Assembly: GCF_900142965.1 (NCBI RefSeq)
Contig: NZ_FRCQ01000029.1
Coordinates: forward strand, 1 to 64,000
Source: Rhizobacter sp. OV335
GTDB lineage: Bacteria; Pseudomonadota; Gammaproteobacteria; Burkholderiales; Burkholderiaceae_C
Length of the DNA: 64,000 nt
Reading direction: 5' to 3'
Positions within the stretch are counted from its first letter, which is position 1, and the number at the start of each line of letters is the position of its first letter. Positions 17,346-27,000 of the stretch are shown in pieces. A program made the position numbers and the translations under genes. The notes under the pieces are model-generated. The model was not told the origin of the DNA. It did no database searches and was given only the letters and a program-made list of their open reading frames with translations.

Positions 17346-19162
17346 TTCGCCCTCTGGATCGTGGTGAACTCGGTGCGCAGCGCGATCGAAGCGAACAGGC
17401 TGCGCAGGTTGGCGCCGTTGGCGGCCTGCACGCGCAGTGCTTCCATCAAGGCGCCGTCGGCGGCGGTCTCGGAACGGCCGAAGCTGTAGCGGACGTAGTT
17501 GCGTGCGAAGCAGCGCTCGAACTGGCCGCTGTCGAGGATGTACTGCTGGGTGGCCGACGGCGAGGCGACGGCGCGCGACGAGCCATCGGCCAGCCGCACC
17601 AGCGCGGCGGTGTCGATCGGCTTCTCGCCGAGCAGCCCGCCCTTGTCATCGAGCACGCGCTCGGTCTGGCGCGCCCGGCCCAGCGAGTCGAAGCCCTCGA
17701 AGGCGAAGCCCCACGGGTTCATCTGCGTCTTGTGGCAGCCGATGCACGAGGTGCCCTCCATTTCGGTGACACGCTCGACGCGCTGACGCGTGGTCAGCAC
17801 GCCCGTGAGGTCCGCCTTCGAGTTCGATTGGTCCATCGCCGGGGTCGGCATCGCCTCGCAGGTCAGCCCGAACAGCACGCGGCTGCCGCGCGAGATCGGC
17901 AGCGTCGTGTCGGTCGAGCCCTGGGCGATGAAGCCGATGCGGGTGAGCAGGCCCACGCGCGAGGCTTCGGTGAACAGCGGCGGGGCGGTCTTGCCGTCCC
18001 ACACCGCGGTCTTGTAGAGCGAGGCGATGTCGGCCGTCTTCGCGTACGAATGGCGGTCGGTCAGCACCTGCTGCAGCGAGGCATTGCGCCCCGCCAGGTA
18101 CGAGACCATGTCCAGCACCTCGTTGACCGCCGCATCGCGCGAGGTCGACAGCGGCTTGAAGCTGCCTGCGAAGGCGTCGAACTTCGGGTCGCCGACCTTG
18201 CCGTCCAGCGCGACGAGTTCCTGCAGCCGGAACCAGCCGCCGAAGAAATCGCGCATCGCGCGGTCGGAGCGGCTGTCGGCCATCAGGCGCTGGATCTGCT
18301 GGGTGTAGACGGCCGGCTTCAGCAGCGAGCCGTCATCGGCCAGCGTGTTCAGCGCGGCGTCGGGCACCGAGTTCCAGAAGTGCAGCGCGAGCCGGGTGGC
18401 CTGCTCGTGCGCCGTCAGCGAGGTGCAGGTGGCGTTGGCATCGGTGGGCGTCTGGCCCTTCTCGACGACGAAGTAGAACTTCGGCGACGCGATCATCGTG
18501 CCCAGCACCTTGGCGACCGAGGCCTGGCTCGCGGCATTGCCGGCGGCGGTGCGGTAGACGTTGACCTCGGCGTCGGTCAGCGGCTGGCGGAACAGCAGCC
18601 GGCCGGCCTTGCGGATGAAGCCGGTGACGCACGCATCGGCGGTGCCGGTGCAGCTGCCGAGCAGCGTGTTCAGGCGCGTCGCATCAGCGGTCATCGACTT
18701 CGCCAGCGCCTCGGCGGTGTCGTGCAGTGCGGTCACCTGGCGCAGGTTCACGCTCGAGTCCAAGCGTTCGTAACCTTTGTGCCGGGATGTATCTGGATTG
18801 ACCGCGACGTCCGGTGGGAACTGCGTGGTGTCGCGCACCAGCGGCCCGACGCTCGCGGCGAGCGTGGCATCGCCGGTGAGCGCTGTCGTCACGTCGGTCA
18901 GCGCGTTGACGACCTGGTCGCGCGTCAGCCGGCGCGGTGCGCCGGGCGCGCTGCAGCCGGGGCCGGCGACGTCGCCCGGCGTCACCGCGGCGATCGTCAC
19001 CGCGGCAATCTGCGCATGGGGATCGGTGCCGGCGGGCACGACCACGGGGTTGCCGGCGCTGCCTGTTGGCGGCGTGCCGGCAGCGGGCGTCGATTCACTC
19101 GAGTCGCCATTGCAGGCCGCGGCTAGCGCGGCGACACAGAGGGCTAGGAGGTGCGATCGCAT
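17342..19162 (-). CDS. DUF1592/DUF1588 (planctomycete-type cytochrome-associated) lipoprotein
   Basis: 606 residues, first gene of the operon. Lipoprotein signal with AAAC lipobox. Domains in order: DUF1587-like RRLTRDQVVNALTDV, DUF1595-like FIRKAGRLLFRQPLTDAEV, DUF1592 core (NSVPDAALNTLADDGSL, MRDFFGGWFRL) and DUF1588 with the haem-binding motif SCIGCHKTQMNPWGFAFEGFD. A DUF1585-like tail FERCFARNYVRYSFGR closes it. One CXXCH motif implies a c-type haem. Members occur in Planctomycetes and Myxobacteria with DUF1552 proteins; biochemical role unknown. Start chosen at ATG 19162, which fits the signal peptide; longer in-frame extension lacks one. Confidence 0.88.
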   Translation of the reverse strand: MRSHLLALCVAALAAACNGDSSESTPAAGTPPTGSAGNPVVVPAGTDPHAQIAAVTIAAVTPGDVAGPGCSAPGAPRRLTRDQVVNALTDVTTALTGDATLAASVGPLVRDTTQFPPDVAVNPDTSRHKGYERLDSSVNLRQVTALHDTAEALAKSMTADATRLNTLLGSCTGTADACVTGFIRKAGRLLFRQPLTDAEVNVYRTAAGNAASQASVAKVLGTMIASPKFYFVVEKGQTPTDANATCTSLTAHEQATRLALHFWNSVPDAALNTLADDGSLLKPAVYTQQIQRLMADSRSDRAMRDFFGGWFRLQELVALDGKVGDPKFDAFAGSFKPLSTSRDAAVNEVLDMVSYLAGRNASLQQVLTDRHSYAKTADIASLYKTAVWDGKTAPPLFTEASRVGLLTRIGFIAQGSTDTTLPISRGSRVLFGLTCEAMPTPAMDQSNSKADLTGVLTTRQRVERVTEMEGTSCIGCHKTQMNPWGFAFEGFDSLGRARQTERVLDDKGGLLGEKPIDTAALVRLADGSSRAVASPSATQQYILDSGQFERCFARNYVRYSFGRSETAADGALMEALRVQAANGANLRSLFASIALRTEFTTIQRAK

Positions 19163-19406
19163 GGTGCTCTCGGTTGGATGGCTTGTTGCGGGGCTTCGGG
19201 GCGCGATTCTGTTGAAAACGCTACCAAGAGAATTGACGGAGGCGTGACTGAGATGTGGCTGTACGAGGAGAACAACGGCACGCAACCGGGCGCAACAGCT
19301 GTAACGGTGACGAGTTGAAACAGGCGTTCAGCGGCCTGCCGGCAGAATGCGAAGGCATCAAGACACCGGCATGTACCGGGGTCGGCACCAGTCGCAGAGG
19401 GAGTTG
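19163..19406. promoter_or_regulatory. Divergent promoter region between cellulase operon and its putative regulator
   Basis: The only non-coding gap ahead of the eleven-gene minus-strand run and the plus-strand regulator gene, so both promoters should lie here. It is noticeably less GC-rich than the flanks, with GTTGAAAACG and GAATTGACGG segments. I could not assign -35/-10 boxes with confidence. The right end carries AGAGGGAG, the ribosome site of the regulator gene. Confidence 0.55.
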
Positions 19407-21713
19407 ATGGACAACGAGGTGTTCGTTTTCGGCCGGTGCGAAGTTCGCGTCGCGACGCGCGAAGTGCTGCTCTCCGGGGCACAGCGGCCGATGGAGCCGC
19501 GGCCGTTCGAGCTGCTGGTCTACCTGATCCGGCACCGCGGGCGCATCGTCAGCAAGGACGAGCTGCTCGACAAGCTGTGGTCCTTCGATTTCGTCACCGC
19601 CAGCGTGATCGCCCGCGCGATCATGAAGATCCGCAAGGTGCTCGACGACGACGGCGACACCGGCGAGCTGATCAAGACGGTGCACCGCACCGGCTACCGT
19701 TTCATGGGCGAGGTGCGCGAGAAAGCGGTGCCGCCCGCGCCGGCCATCGTGATGCCGGCTGCGCCGTCGGCCGCTGCGGCCGCTGCTTTCCCCTCATCTT
19801 CCTCGGAGGTCTCGGCGACGTCGGGCGTGTCGATGCCGACCACGCTCGCGCTGCTGCCCTTCGAGAACCGCACCGGCAGCGGCGACCTCGACTGGCTCGA
19901 GCTCGGGCTGCTGTCGCTGGTCGTGCGCGACCTCGGCGCCCACCCGCGGCTGCAGGTGACCTCGATCCCGTCGCTGCTGAACGCCTTGCAGGCGGTGCCG
20001 AAGGAGGCCGCCTTCGCCGATCGCGCGGACGACCTGACGCGGCTGCTCGCAGTGCGCCACGTCGCCCGCGTCGAGGTGCATGGCGGGCCGCTGCGCTTCG
20101 AGCTGCGCTGCACGCTGGTCGGCGAAGGCCGCACCGAGAGCACGATGCTCGCCGCCACCGGCCTGCCCAACCTCGGCCGCAACCTGGTGCGCTGGCTGGA
20201 GGGGCGCTTCTTTCCCGGCGAGGCCGCCGCCGAGCTGCAGGCGGATGCCGGCGACAGCGTGCTCGGCCGCGCGCTGCAGGCCATTGCCGAGCAGAAGTGG
20301 ACCCTCGCGCTGGAGCTGCTGGCGACGGTGCTGCGCCTCGAGCCGGCGCACCTCGGTGCGCAGGTGGAGCGGCTGCGCGCGCTGGTCGCGCTCGACGACA
20401 ACGCCGCCTTCGAACTCGGCGACGCGCTGCTGGCGCGCCTGCGCGAGGAGCCGAACCAGGCGGCCGAGGCCGCGGTGCATTTCGAGCTGGCGCAGGCCCA
20501 TGTGCGGCGCCGCGTCAACGACAAGGCCAAGCACCACCTCGAGGAGGCGCTGCACAGCGCACCAGGCAAGGCGGCGCGCGAGTCGGTGATCTCGACCACG
20601 CTGCTGCGGGCCAACATCGCGATCAACGAGTTCGATTTCACCGTGGCCTCGGCCTTGGCCGACCGGGCCGAGACACTGTGCAACGGCAATGGCAGCGTGT
20701 TCGACCAGCTGCGCATCCTGTCGCTGCGCATGGTGATCGAGGGCGAGACCGGCAGCATGGTGCAGGCGTGGACCCATGCGCGGCGTGCGGCCGCGCTGTA
20801 CCGCGACCACGGCGTGCTGGTGGGCCAGGCGCGTGCCGAATGCAACGTCGCGAATGCGAGCGCGAGCCTGGGGCATTTCCGCATGGCCGAGGAGCACGGC
20901 GAGGCCGGCCTCGCGATCTCGCGCAGCCTGCAGGTGCCGACCGATTCGGCCGTGTCGGCGATGCTGCTGTGCGGCGTGTACCGGCAGCTGCGCAAGCCGG
21001 CGAGCCTGGCGCGGGTGCTGTCGATCCTGGAGGCGGTGGACACCGGCGATGCGCCGCGCAACGAAGGTTTCCGGCTGGTGGGCCGGGCGCACTACGCGCT
21101 GGCGATCGGCCAGGTCGGCGATGCGGCGTGGAAGCTGTCGCAGGCGGCCGACGAAGCGGCCGCGAAGGGGCAGGAGATGCAGCTGCATTTCGTGCTGCCG
21201 CTGCTGACTGGCGCGCTGATCCACGACGGGCAGCTCGACGCGGCCGATGACGCCTGCCGCCGCATCGCGTCGCTGACCAAGCTGGCGCGCGACCGCAACC
21301 TGCAGGGCGCGCTGTGGCACAGCCAGGCGCAGCTGGCGCTGGCGCGCGGCGACCGCGAGCGCGCGATCGCGCTGTTGCGCAAGGGGCGCGACGTGACGCC
21401 GCTCGGCTGGTGGAATGCGCACGCGCGGCTCGACGGCGCGTGGCTGTGCATCGAGCAGGGCCGCTCGACCGAGGCGGTCGAGCTGCTGCGCGGGCTGGAG
21501 ACCTGGCTCGACGAGCACCCGGCCGGGCTGGCGCTGTCGGCGCGGCTCGCGCACGCGCAGGGCCGCGCCGGCGAAGCGCGCGCGGCGCATGCGCGGCTCG
21601 CGGCGAGTATCGATGGGGCCTTGCCCGAGTGGCTGGCCGAGCTGGGCGATTGCTACGAGGGTCAGCGCGTGACCGAGCTGCCGCGCGCGCCGTGCGTGGT
21701 GACGTGGATGTGA
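19407..21713 (+). CDS. OmpR-type winged-helix regulator with TolB-N-like and TPR domains
   Basis: 768 residues. Residues 1-110 are a Trans_reg_C winged helix (RPFELLVYLIRHRGRIVSKDELLDKLW ... TVHRTGYRF shows the recognition helix and wing). Next, LALLPFENRTGSGDLDWLELGLL resembles the FlgO/TolB-N-like domain common in CadC-type regulators. From about 280 onward the chain is helical with TPR-like repeats. No transmembrane helix and no receiver domain, so it is a soluble sensor-regulator. The ATG at 19407 is preceded by AGAGGGAG. Divergent placement next to the cellulase operon, 244 bp apart, suggests it controls that operon; ligand unknown. Confidence 0.85.
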   Translation: MDNEVFVFGRCEVRVATREVLLSGAQRPMEPRPFELLVYLIRHRGRIVSKDELLDKLWSFDFVTASVIARAIMKIRKVLDDDGDTGELIKTVHRTGYRFMGEVREKAVPPAPAIVMPAAPSAAAAAAFPSSSSEVSATSGVSMPTTLALLPFENRTGSGDLDWLELGLLSLVVRDLGAHPRLQVTSIPSLLNALQAVPKEAAFADRADDLTRLLAVRHVARVEVHGGPLRFELRCTLVGEGRTESTMLAATGLPNLGRNLVRWLEGRFFPGEAAAELQADAGDSVLGRALQAIAEQKWTLALELLATVLRLEPAHLGAQVERLRALVALDDNAAFELGDALLARLREEPNQAAEAAVHFELAQAHVRRRVNDKAKHHLEEALHSAPGKAARESVISTTLLRANIAINEFDFTVASALADRAETLCNGNGSVFDQLRILSLRMVIEGETGSMVQAWTHARRAAALYRDHGVLVGQARAECNVANASASLGHFRMAEEHGEAGLAISRSLQVPTDSAVSAMLLCGVYRQLRKPASLARVLSILEAVDTGDAPRNEGFRLVGRAHYALAIGQVGDAAWKLSQAADEAAAKGQEMQLHFVLPLLTGALIHDGQLDAADDACRRIASLTKLARDRNLQGALWHSQAQLALARGDRERAIALLRKGRDVTPLGWWNAHARLDGAWLCIEQGRSTEAVELLRGLETWLDEHPAGLALSARLAHAQGRAGEARAAHARLAASIDGALPEWLAELGDCYEGQRVTELPRAPCVVTWM

Positions 21714-21734
21714 GGCCAGCGACCTGACAGCGGA

Positions 21735-23288
21735 TCAGGCTGCGCGCCAGGCCAGGCGCTTCGTGTCGAAGATGAAGTCGGTCGTGTTGCGGGATTCGAC
21801 CGTCTCGTCCCCGTGGCCGGTCAGCACGTTGCCGCCGCTGACGCGGATCTCGTGCGGTGACACGCGCGTCGCGCGATGGCGGTTGATCCAGCCGGGGCCG
21901 TTGTCGAGACCGAGCAAGGTGACGGGCTCGATGCGCCAGTCGCGCAGCCGCAACCGCCACACCGGCGTGTGCCCGGGTCGCCGCGCGGGCGGGTAGCCGA
22001 TCGAGCCGATCAGCCAGATCGAATCGTCCATCAGCGTCGCGCTGTGGAAGTCGGTCGGCGGGAAGTCTTCTTCCGGGTAGCCGAAGATCTCGATGCGCCC
22101 GTCCGGGTGGTGCACGAACACGTCGTTGTAGATGCAGAAATCGGGGTCGTAGTGGTCTTCGTGCTCGCCGCCGACCTGCACGATGCGGCCGTCGGGCAGC
22201 ACCGTGAGCGACTGGCCGAAGCGTTCTGCGCACCACACCGGCGGCGCATCGAACGACGACGGGCCGTCGAAGTGCTCCGTGGCCTGGTAGCCGCTGACCC
22301 CGGCGCGGATCATCGCGAGCCAGAATGGTTCGTCGATGCGCTCGGCATTCGTGCGGCCGAAGCGCGGGCTGCGGGCGCGCAGGAAATCGCCGCGCGTCAC
22401 GCCATTCAGCGGCGCGATGTCCGGATCGGGCGGCAGGCCGATGAACGCGCGGCTGCCCTCGCGGGTCATGAAGCGCGGGTCGGCGCCGGCATCGAGCAGG
22501 CGCTTCAGCGTCGCGGGCCGGCGGGATTCGCTGAGCGCTGTGCTGCCGTTGTATTCGTGGTCGATCGATGCACCCGCTTGCAGCAGCAGGTCGATCGCAC
22601 CGAGGTGATCGATCCGGGTTGCCTCGATCAATGCGGTCCAGCCGAATTCGTCGGGCTGGTCGATGCCGAAGCCGGTGCGCTCGTGGTCGCCCTGGTCGAT
22701 CAGCCAGCGCAGCATCGGCAGCTGGCGGCTGTGCACCGCGTAGCTCAACGGCGCGTGGCTGCAGCGGCCGACGGCGTCCACGTCGGCGCCGCGCTCGCGC
22801 AGCAGCGCGGCCTTGTCGATGTCGCCGCGCAGCAGCGCGACCAGCCACGCGGTGCGCGACCACGTGTCGATGGCTTCCAATGCGGCGCCGTCGTCGAGGC
22901 AGGCGCGCACCTCGTCCAACGTGCCGATCGCGACGGCGCGGATCAAGGGTGTCCACCCGAGATGAGATTCGTCGGCACCGGCCGTGAGCAGCAATTGCAC
23001 CGCATCGAAACGGCCGAGCCGTGACAGCACGCGCAGGCCTGATTCGCTGTACTTGCTGATGCCGCTCAATGCGACGCCGTGCGAGATCAGCACCTGCAGC
23101 AGATCAAGCAGGCGCGGGTCGGCGAACACGTCGCGGCTGTGCACCGCATTGATCAGCGCGTCGTAGCCGTCGGCATTGCGGTAGTGCAGGTCGGCGCCGA
23201 GGGCGACCAGCGCCTTGACTTCATCGGGGTCGCCGGCAGCGAGCGCGCGCAGCAGGGCGTGGTGGAGGTCGAGTCTCATCGGGTGCAT
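21735..23288 (-). CDS. Ankyrin-repeat protein with kelch-like C-terminal half
   Basis: About 517 residues. Residues 5-290 contain ankyrin repeats (DPDEVKALVALGADLHYRN, LGWTPLIRAVAIGTLDEVRACLDDGA, GWTALIEATRIDHLGAIDLLLQAGAS). The C-terminal 200 residues read like kelch or beta-propeller strands (ESLTVLPDGRIVQVGGEHED-type pattern, DFHSATLMDDSIWLIGSIGYP). No signal peptide, so probably cytoplasmic and involved in protein contacts. The start could be ATG 23288 or ATG 23279; neither has a strong ribosome site. It is convergent with the regulator gene and divergent from the lipoprotein pair. Role unknown. Confidence 0.8.
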   Translation of the reverse strand: MHPMRLDLHHALLRALAAGDPDEVKALVALGADLHYRNADGYDALINAVHSRDVFADPRLLDLLQVLISHGVALSGISKYSESGLRVLSRLGRFDAVQLLLTAGADESHLGWTPLIRAVAIGTLDEVRACLDDGAALEAIDTWSRTAWLVALLRGDIDKAALLRERGADVDAVGRCSHAPLSYAVHSRQLPMLRWLIDQGDHERTGFGIDQPDEFGWTALIEATRIDHLGAIDLLLQAGASIDHEYNGSTALSESRRPATLKRLLDAGADPRFMTREGSRAFIGLPPDPDIAPLNGVTRGDFLRARSPRFGRTNAERIDEPFWLAMIRAGVSGYQATEHFDGPSSFDAPPVWCAERFGQSLTVLPDGRIVQVGGEHEDHYDPDFCIYNDVFVHHPDGRIEIFGYPEEDFPPTDFHSATLMDDSIWLIGSIGYPPARRPGHTPVWRLRLRDWRIEPVTLLGLDNGPGWINRHRATRVSPHEIRVSGGNVLTGHGDETVESRNTTDFIFDTKRLAWRAA

Positions 23289-23382
23289 TGTGGCGACCGG
23301 GCTTCTCCACAACGTGAAGGACGACGCGCGGGCGAGTCGTCGGTACAACGGGCACCCATCAGAAGACCGCCGGGAGGACCTC

Positions 23383-24036
23383 ATGCGTTTACTGGGTTGC
23401 TTCGCTGCTTGCATGGTGGCGGTGAGCGCCGTGCTGACAGGGTGTGGTTCAGTGGCTGCCCGCAATTCGCTGCTTGCCGTCGCGGGAACGGCTCAGCTCG
23501 GGCAAACGCCGTCCAACACCATCAAGCAGGTGTACTACCTCGGTGTCTTCGACCCGCGCGACCAGCTACCGCCCACCATCTACCGGGTGAGGGTGCAGGG
23601 CCAGGCGAGCGCTCTGAACGCCACCAAGTTCGCATCGGGCTGGGTGCGCGCGGAGCTGGTGGACTCGTTGTCCGGCCAGGTGGAGTTTCCCGGCGAAGGC
23701 ACGAAGACGCGCCCGGATGCGGCCGATGGTTCGGGCGTGGATGTGGTCGACAAGGGGCTGCTGACCGGGCGGCGGCTCATCATGTTCGGGCCCGAAGGGT
23801 TTCGAGAGGCGCCGAAGAACCACCGGCTGGTGGTCGTGATGGGCTCGAACCCGGACGCGTTCTTCTCCGCGGTCGACCAGGCGCTGGGCGTCGTGGCAAG
23901 CGTGACGCAAGGCGCACAGGCCGGGCCGGAGATCGAGAAGGCTTTGTGGGCTGATCTGGTCACCTTGAGGGAACAGGCGCAACGCCTGGACATCCTGCTC
24001 GACGGCGCGAAGAACGACTACTTCCCGGGAGGCTGA
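23383..24036 (+). CDS. Lipoprotein of unknown function, partner of the 1286-residue lipoprotein
   Basis: 217 residues with a lipoprotein signal (VSAVLTGCGS; lipobox LTGC). Residues 45-190 form an alpha/beta domain of no family I recognise (SNTIKQVYYLGVFDPRDQLPP, RLIMFGPEGFREAPKNHRLVVVMGSNPDAFFSAVDQAL). The tail TLREQAQRLDILLDGAKNDYF is helical. ATG 23383 follows GGGAGGA. Its stop is one base before the ATG of the large lipoprotein, so the two are co-translated and probably form one envelope complex. Confidence 0.8.
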   Translation: MRLLGCFAACMVAVSAVLTGCGSVAARNSLLAVAGTAQLGQTPSNTIKQVYYLGVFDPRDQLPPTIYRVRVQGQASALNATKFASGWVRAELVDSLSGQVEFPGEGTKTRPDAADGSGVDVVDKGLLTGRRLIMFGPEGFREAPKNHRLVVVMGSNPDAFFSAVDQALGVVASVTQGAQAGPEIEKALWADLVTLREQAQRLDILLDGAKNDYFPGG

Positions 24037-24037
24037 C

Positions 24038-27000
24038 ATGAAGCGCTACCACCGCATCGCGGCTTGCGCCGCAGTGGTCCTGTTCGCCGGCTGTGCGGCG
24101 ATCGAGATCGACGTCGATGTGTACAAGGGGCCGCTTGCGCATGAGGAGGAGATTCAGTTGCGGCAGTTTGCCGCGACGGCGATTGCGGCCAAACCACTGC
24201 TGGTGACACTGCGGGATGAGCTGGAGCTCGCGAAGCGGCGGGAGACGCGGGACGACTCGGCGTTCTACCGGGCGGTGCGGCGAACCGGCGGCTCGCTGGA
24301 CACCTTCATCAGCGGGGACGTGACCTTCCAGTCGCGGCTGGCGAAGTTCGTGAACGGGGCGACGTTCTACTACGAGGATCTGGGGGATGCCGAGGTGTCG
24401 AAGGCACGCCGGCATGTCGAGGAGGCCGCTCGCCTTCAAAAGATCATGATGATGACGGAAGGCGATCTGAAGCTCGCCGAGCAGATCGAGAAGGTGCGCA
24501 GTTCGTCCGACAAGGACAGTCTGCAATGGAAGCTGGCGGTTGCCTACCTTCAAATCGCATGCGGGGCTTTCGAACTGAAGGATTGCGCCGGTGTCGGCAA
24601 GCTCCCCTACCGTTCCGTGAGAGATCTTTCGCCGGCGTGCGAGGGCAACAGCCAGAAGCTGAACTGCCCCGCTGAGGGCGGTTCAAATGCCGGATACCAG
24701 TTTCTCAGCGACCCAAGGAACGCACGGGAGCACGCCAAGGCACTCTTCAAGAAGGACGATCCCGACTTCGTGACCCGTATCACCGAGTTGTCCCAGGCCT
24801 TCATCGGCATGCGCGTCTCGATGCACGGCATGCTGGTGCATTCGCTGAATGCATTGGAGCGTGCGCGGGAAGGCTCGCCGGAGCAGATCTACATCGCCAA
24901 GCTCGTGGCCGGGGCGACGCAACCGCGCATGCTGGCCTGCTACACGTCGCATCGTGCCAGTGTGGAGGCGCCGCAGGTGGCCTCGTTGCCGTCCGGCTTT
25001 GTCGAGTCGATGCGAGGACCGACGCAACGACCGAGCGGACTGTTTCTGTCGACGGCTTCGGGCACCGCACCTGTCCAATGGGACGCAGCGCGGTACGCCG
25101 CCGCCACTGAAGCCATTGAACGAACCGGTCCGCGTTACCCGAAGGAGCTGGCCGGCTTCCTGCGGGCCACCGACGCCACGCTGATGCAACTCGACCGGTC
25201 GCGCACCGGCGACAACCACGTCAGTGCGCTGAGCGGTTGTACCGCCGTCGATCCTGTGGCCGTCAAACCACGTGCCGGGTCTTCGCCCATTGCCACCCGC
25301 GTTTCCGAGTTCGATCACGTCGGTCGCCCGCATTCGCTGGATTTCGGCCTGGCGCGCGGACCCACTGACGATGTCCTGCGGCAGACCTGGGTCGAGTACA
25401 TGGAGCTCACACTCTTCACGCTCACGTCCACCGAAGCCAAGACCGCCAGCGGCTTCGATCGTGCTCGCCTGCAAGACGGCATCGAGACGCTGACGCGCGA
25501 GTTCGAGAAGGCACTCGACGAGAAGGACGAGGAACCGAAGCTGCATGCCGAGAAGGTCACGAGGGCCCGGCAGCGCCTCGAAGAAACACTGATCTTTTTC
25601 GCCGAGCGCCTGCTGTTCGTGGCCAACAACATCACCTCGGCCACGTTGAAGGCCGATCTGGGCAAGGAAGACGGAACCGGGCAGGACGAGCCGCTCTACA
25701 ACAAGGGAATCCCCGCCCGCGTCGCGGTGCTGGAGACGCTGGGGAACACGCTGGTGCTGCACGCGAACGACCTGCGCCGACGCCAGCGGCACAACCAGCA
25801 GCTGGTCGACGGGCTCGCATCGGAGCGGGCCGCCGCGTCGCGGGCCTATGCGCCCGGCACCGCCACCAGTTTCGACGCCGTGCTGCTGCAGGCGCGTGCC
25901 GAGCTGAAGGAGAGCGCCAAGGTCGCGGAGAAGGCCACGCCCGCGTTGGCGGCCGCCAGTGCGGCCGCTGCCGGGCTGGAGGCTGAACTGGGCACCGCGC
26001 GGGGAACGACGCTGTCGTCCCACCGCCAGCTCGAACAGAGAAGGGCGGATCTCGCGCCGCTGGAGAGCCTCGTGCGGACCACCGTGCCGAGCAAGAACCG
26101 GTCGGGCATCTACCGCACTGACAAGCCGCAGGAGGAAGACGGCGATGCCGCCGAGCTGGCCGCCTTCATCAAGCAGGAGCTGGATCCGGCCGCGAACACC
26201 ACCGTGGTGCAGTACCTCGACAAGGTGTCGACATGGCTCGAAGTACAGACCAGTGGCCCGAGTGCCGACACGCCTCGGCTCAAGCGGATCGGTGCTGCGC
26301 GCGGCCTGTTGAGCAAGCAGCGCGAGGCGCTCGAGGCAGCGGTCTCGCGTGCACAGAAGCCCGATGCGATCGTCGTGGGCGTGCGCGAGGTGGTGCTGCG
26401 CTGGGCGCGCGATGCCGCGAGCGAGCTGGCCACGCTGGAGGGCAACGCCAAGGATGCCGCAACCAAGGAGGCCGCGCTCAAGAAGAAGGTTGAGACGGCC
26501 GCGACCATCCAGACCACCGCCAAGGCCAAGGTCGACAAATCCACGGCGACCAAGAGTCAGTTCGACAGGATCATTCCGGTGTTGGAGGAGCAACGCGATG
26601 CCGTCGTGCGCGAAGGCGAGAAGGTGGGCGCCGCCGACCCGCGCTCGACCGTGCTGCTGTTGCGCCACAGCCTCGCCGCGCGTCAGGCGGCGAAGAAGGA
26701 CACGGGCGACAAGGCAACGGCCGTCGACGACGCGGCCAAGTACCTGGCCGGCTTCAACCCGCCCGACTGGTCGCAGGTGAAGGATGCGAAGAATCGCGTC
26801 GAGGTGCTCGATCACGTGATCACCACGTTGCAGCACCAGCACATCAGTGCGCTGGCGGCCGGCCACCCGGACGAAGCCAGGAATCTGACCATCGCGCTGA
26901 ACGTGGCGTACCAGACCCGGGCCAACGCGGCGTACCTGCGGCCGTCGAGCGACTACCTGAAGAACGTCTACTCGGCGACGACGCTACAGGACGGCACGCC

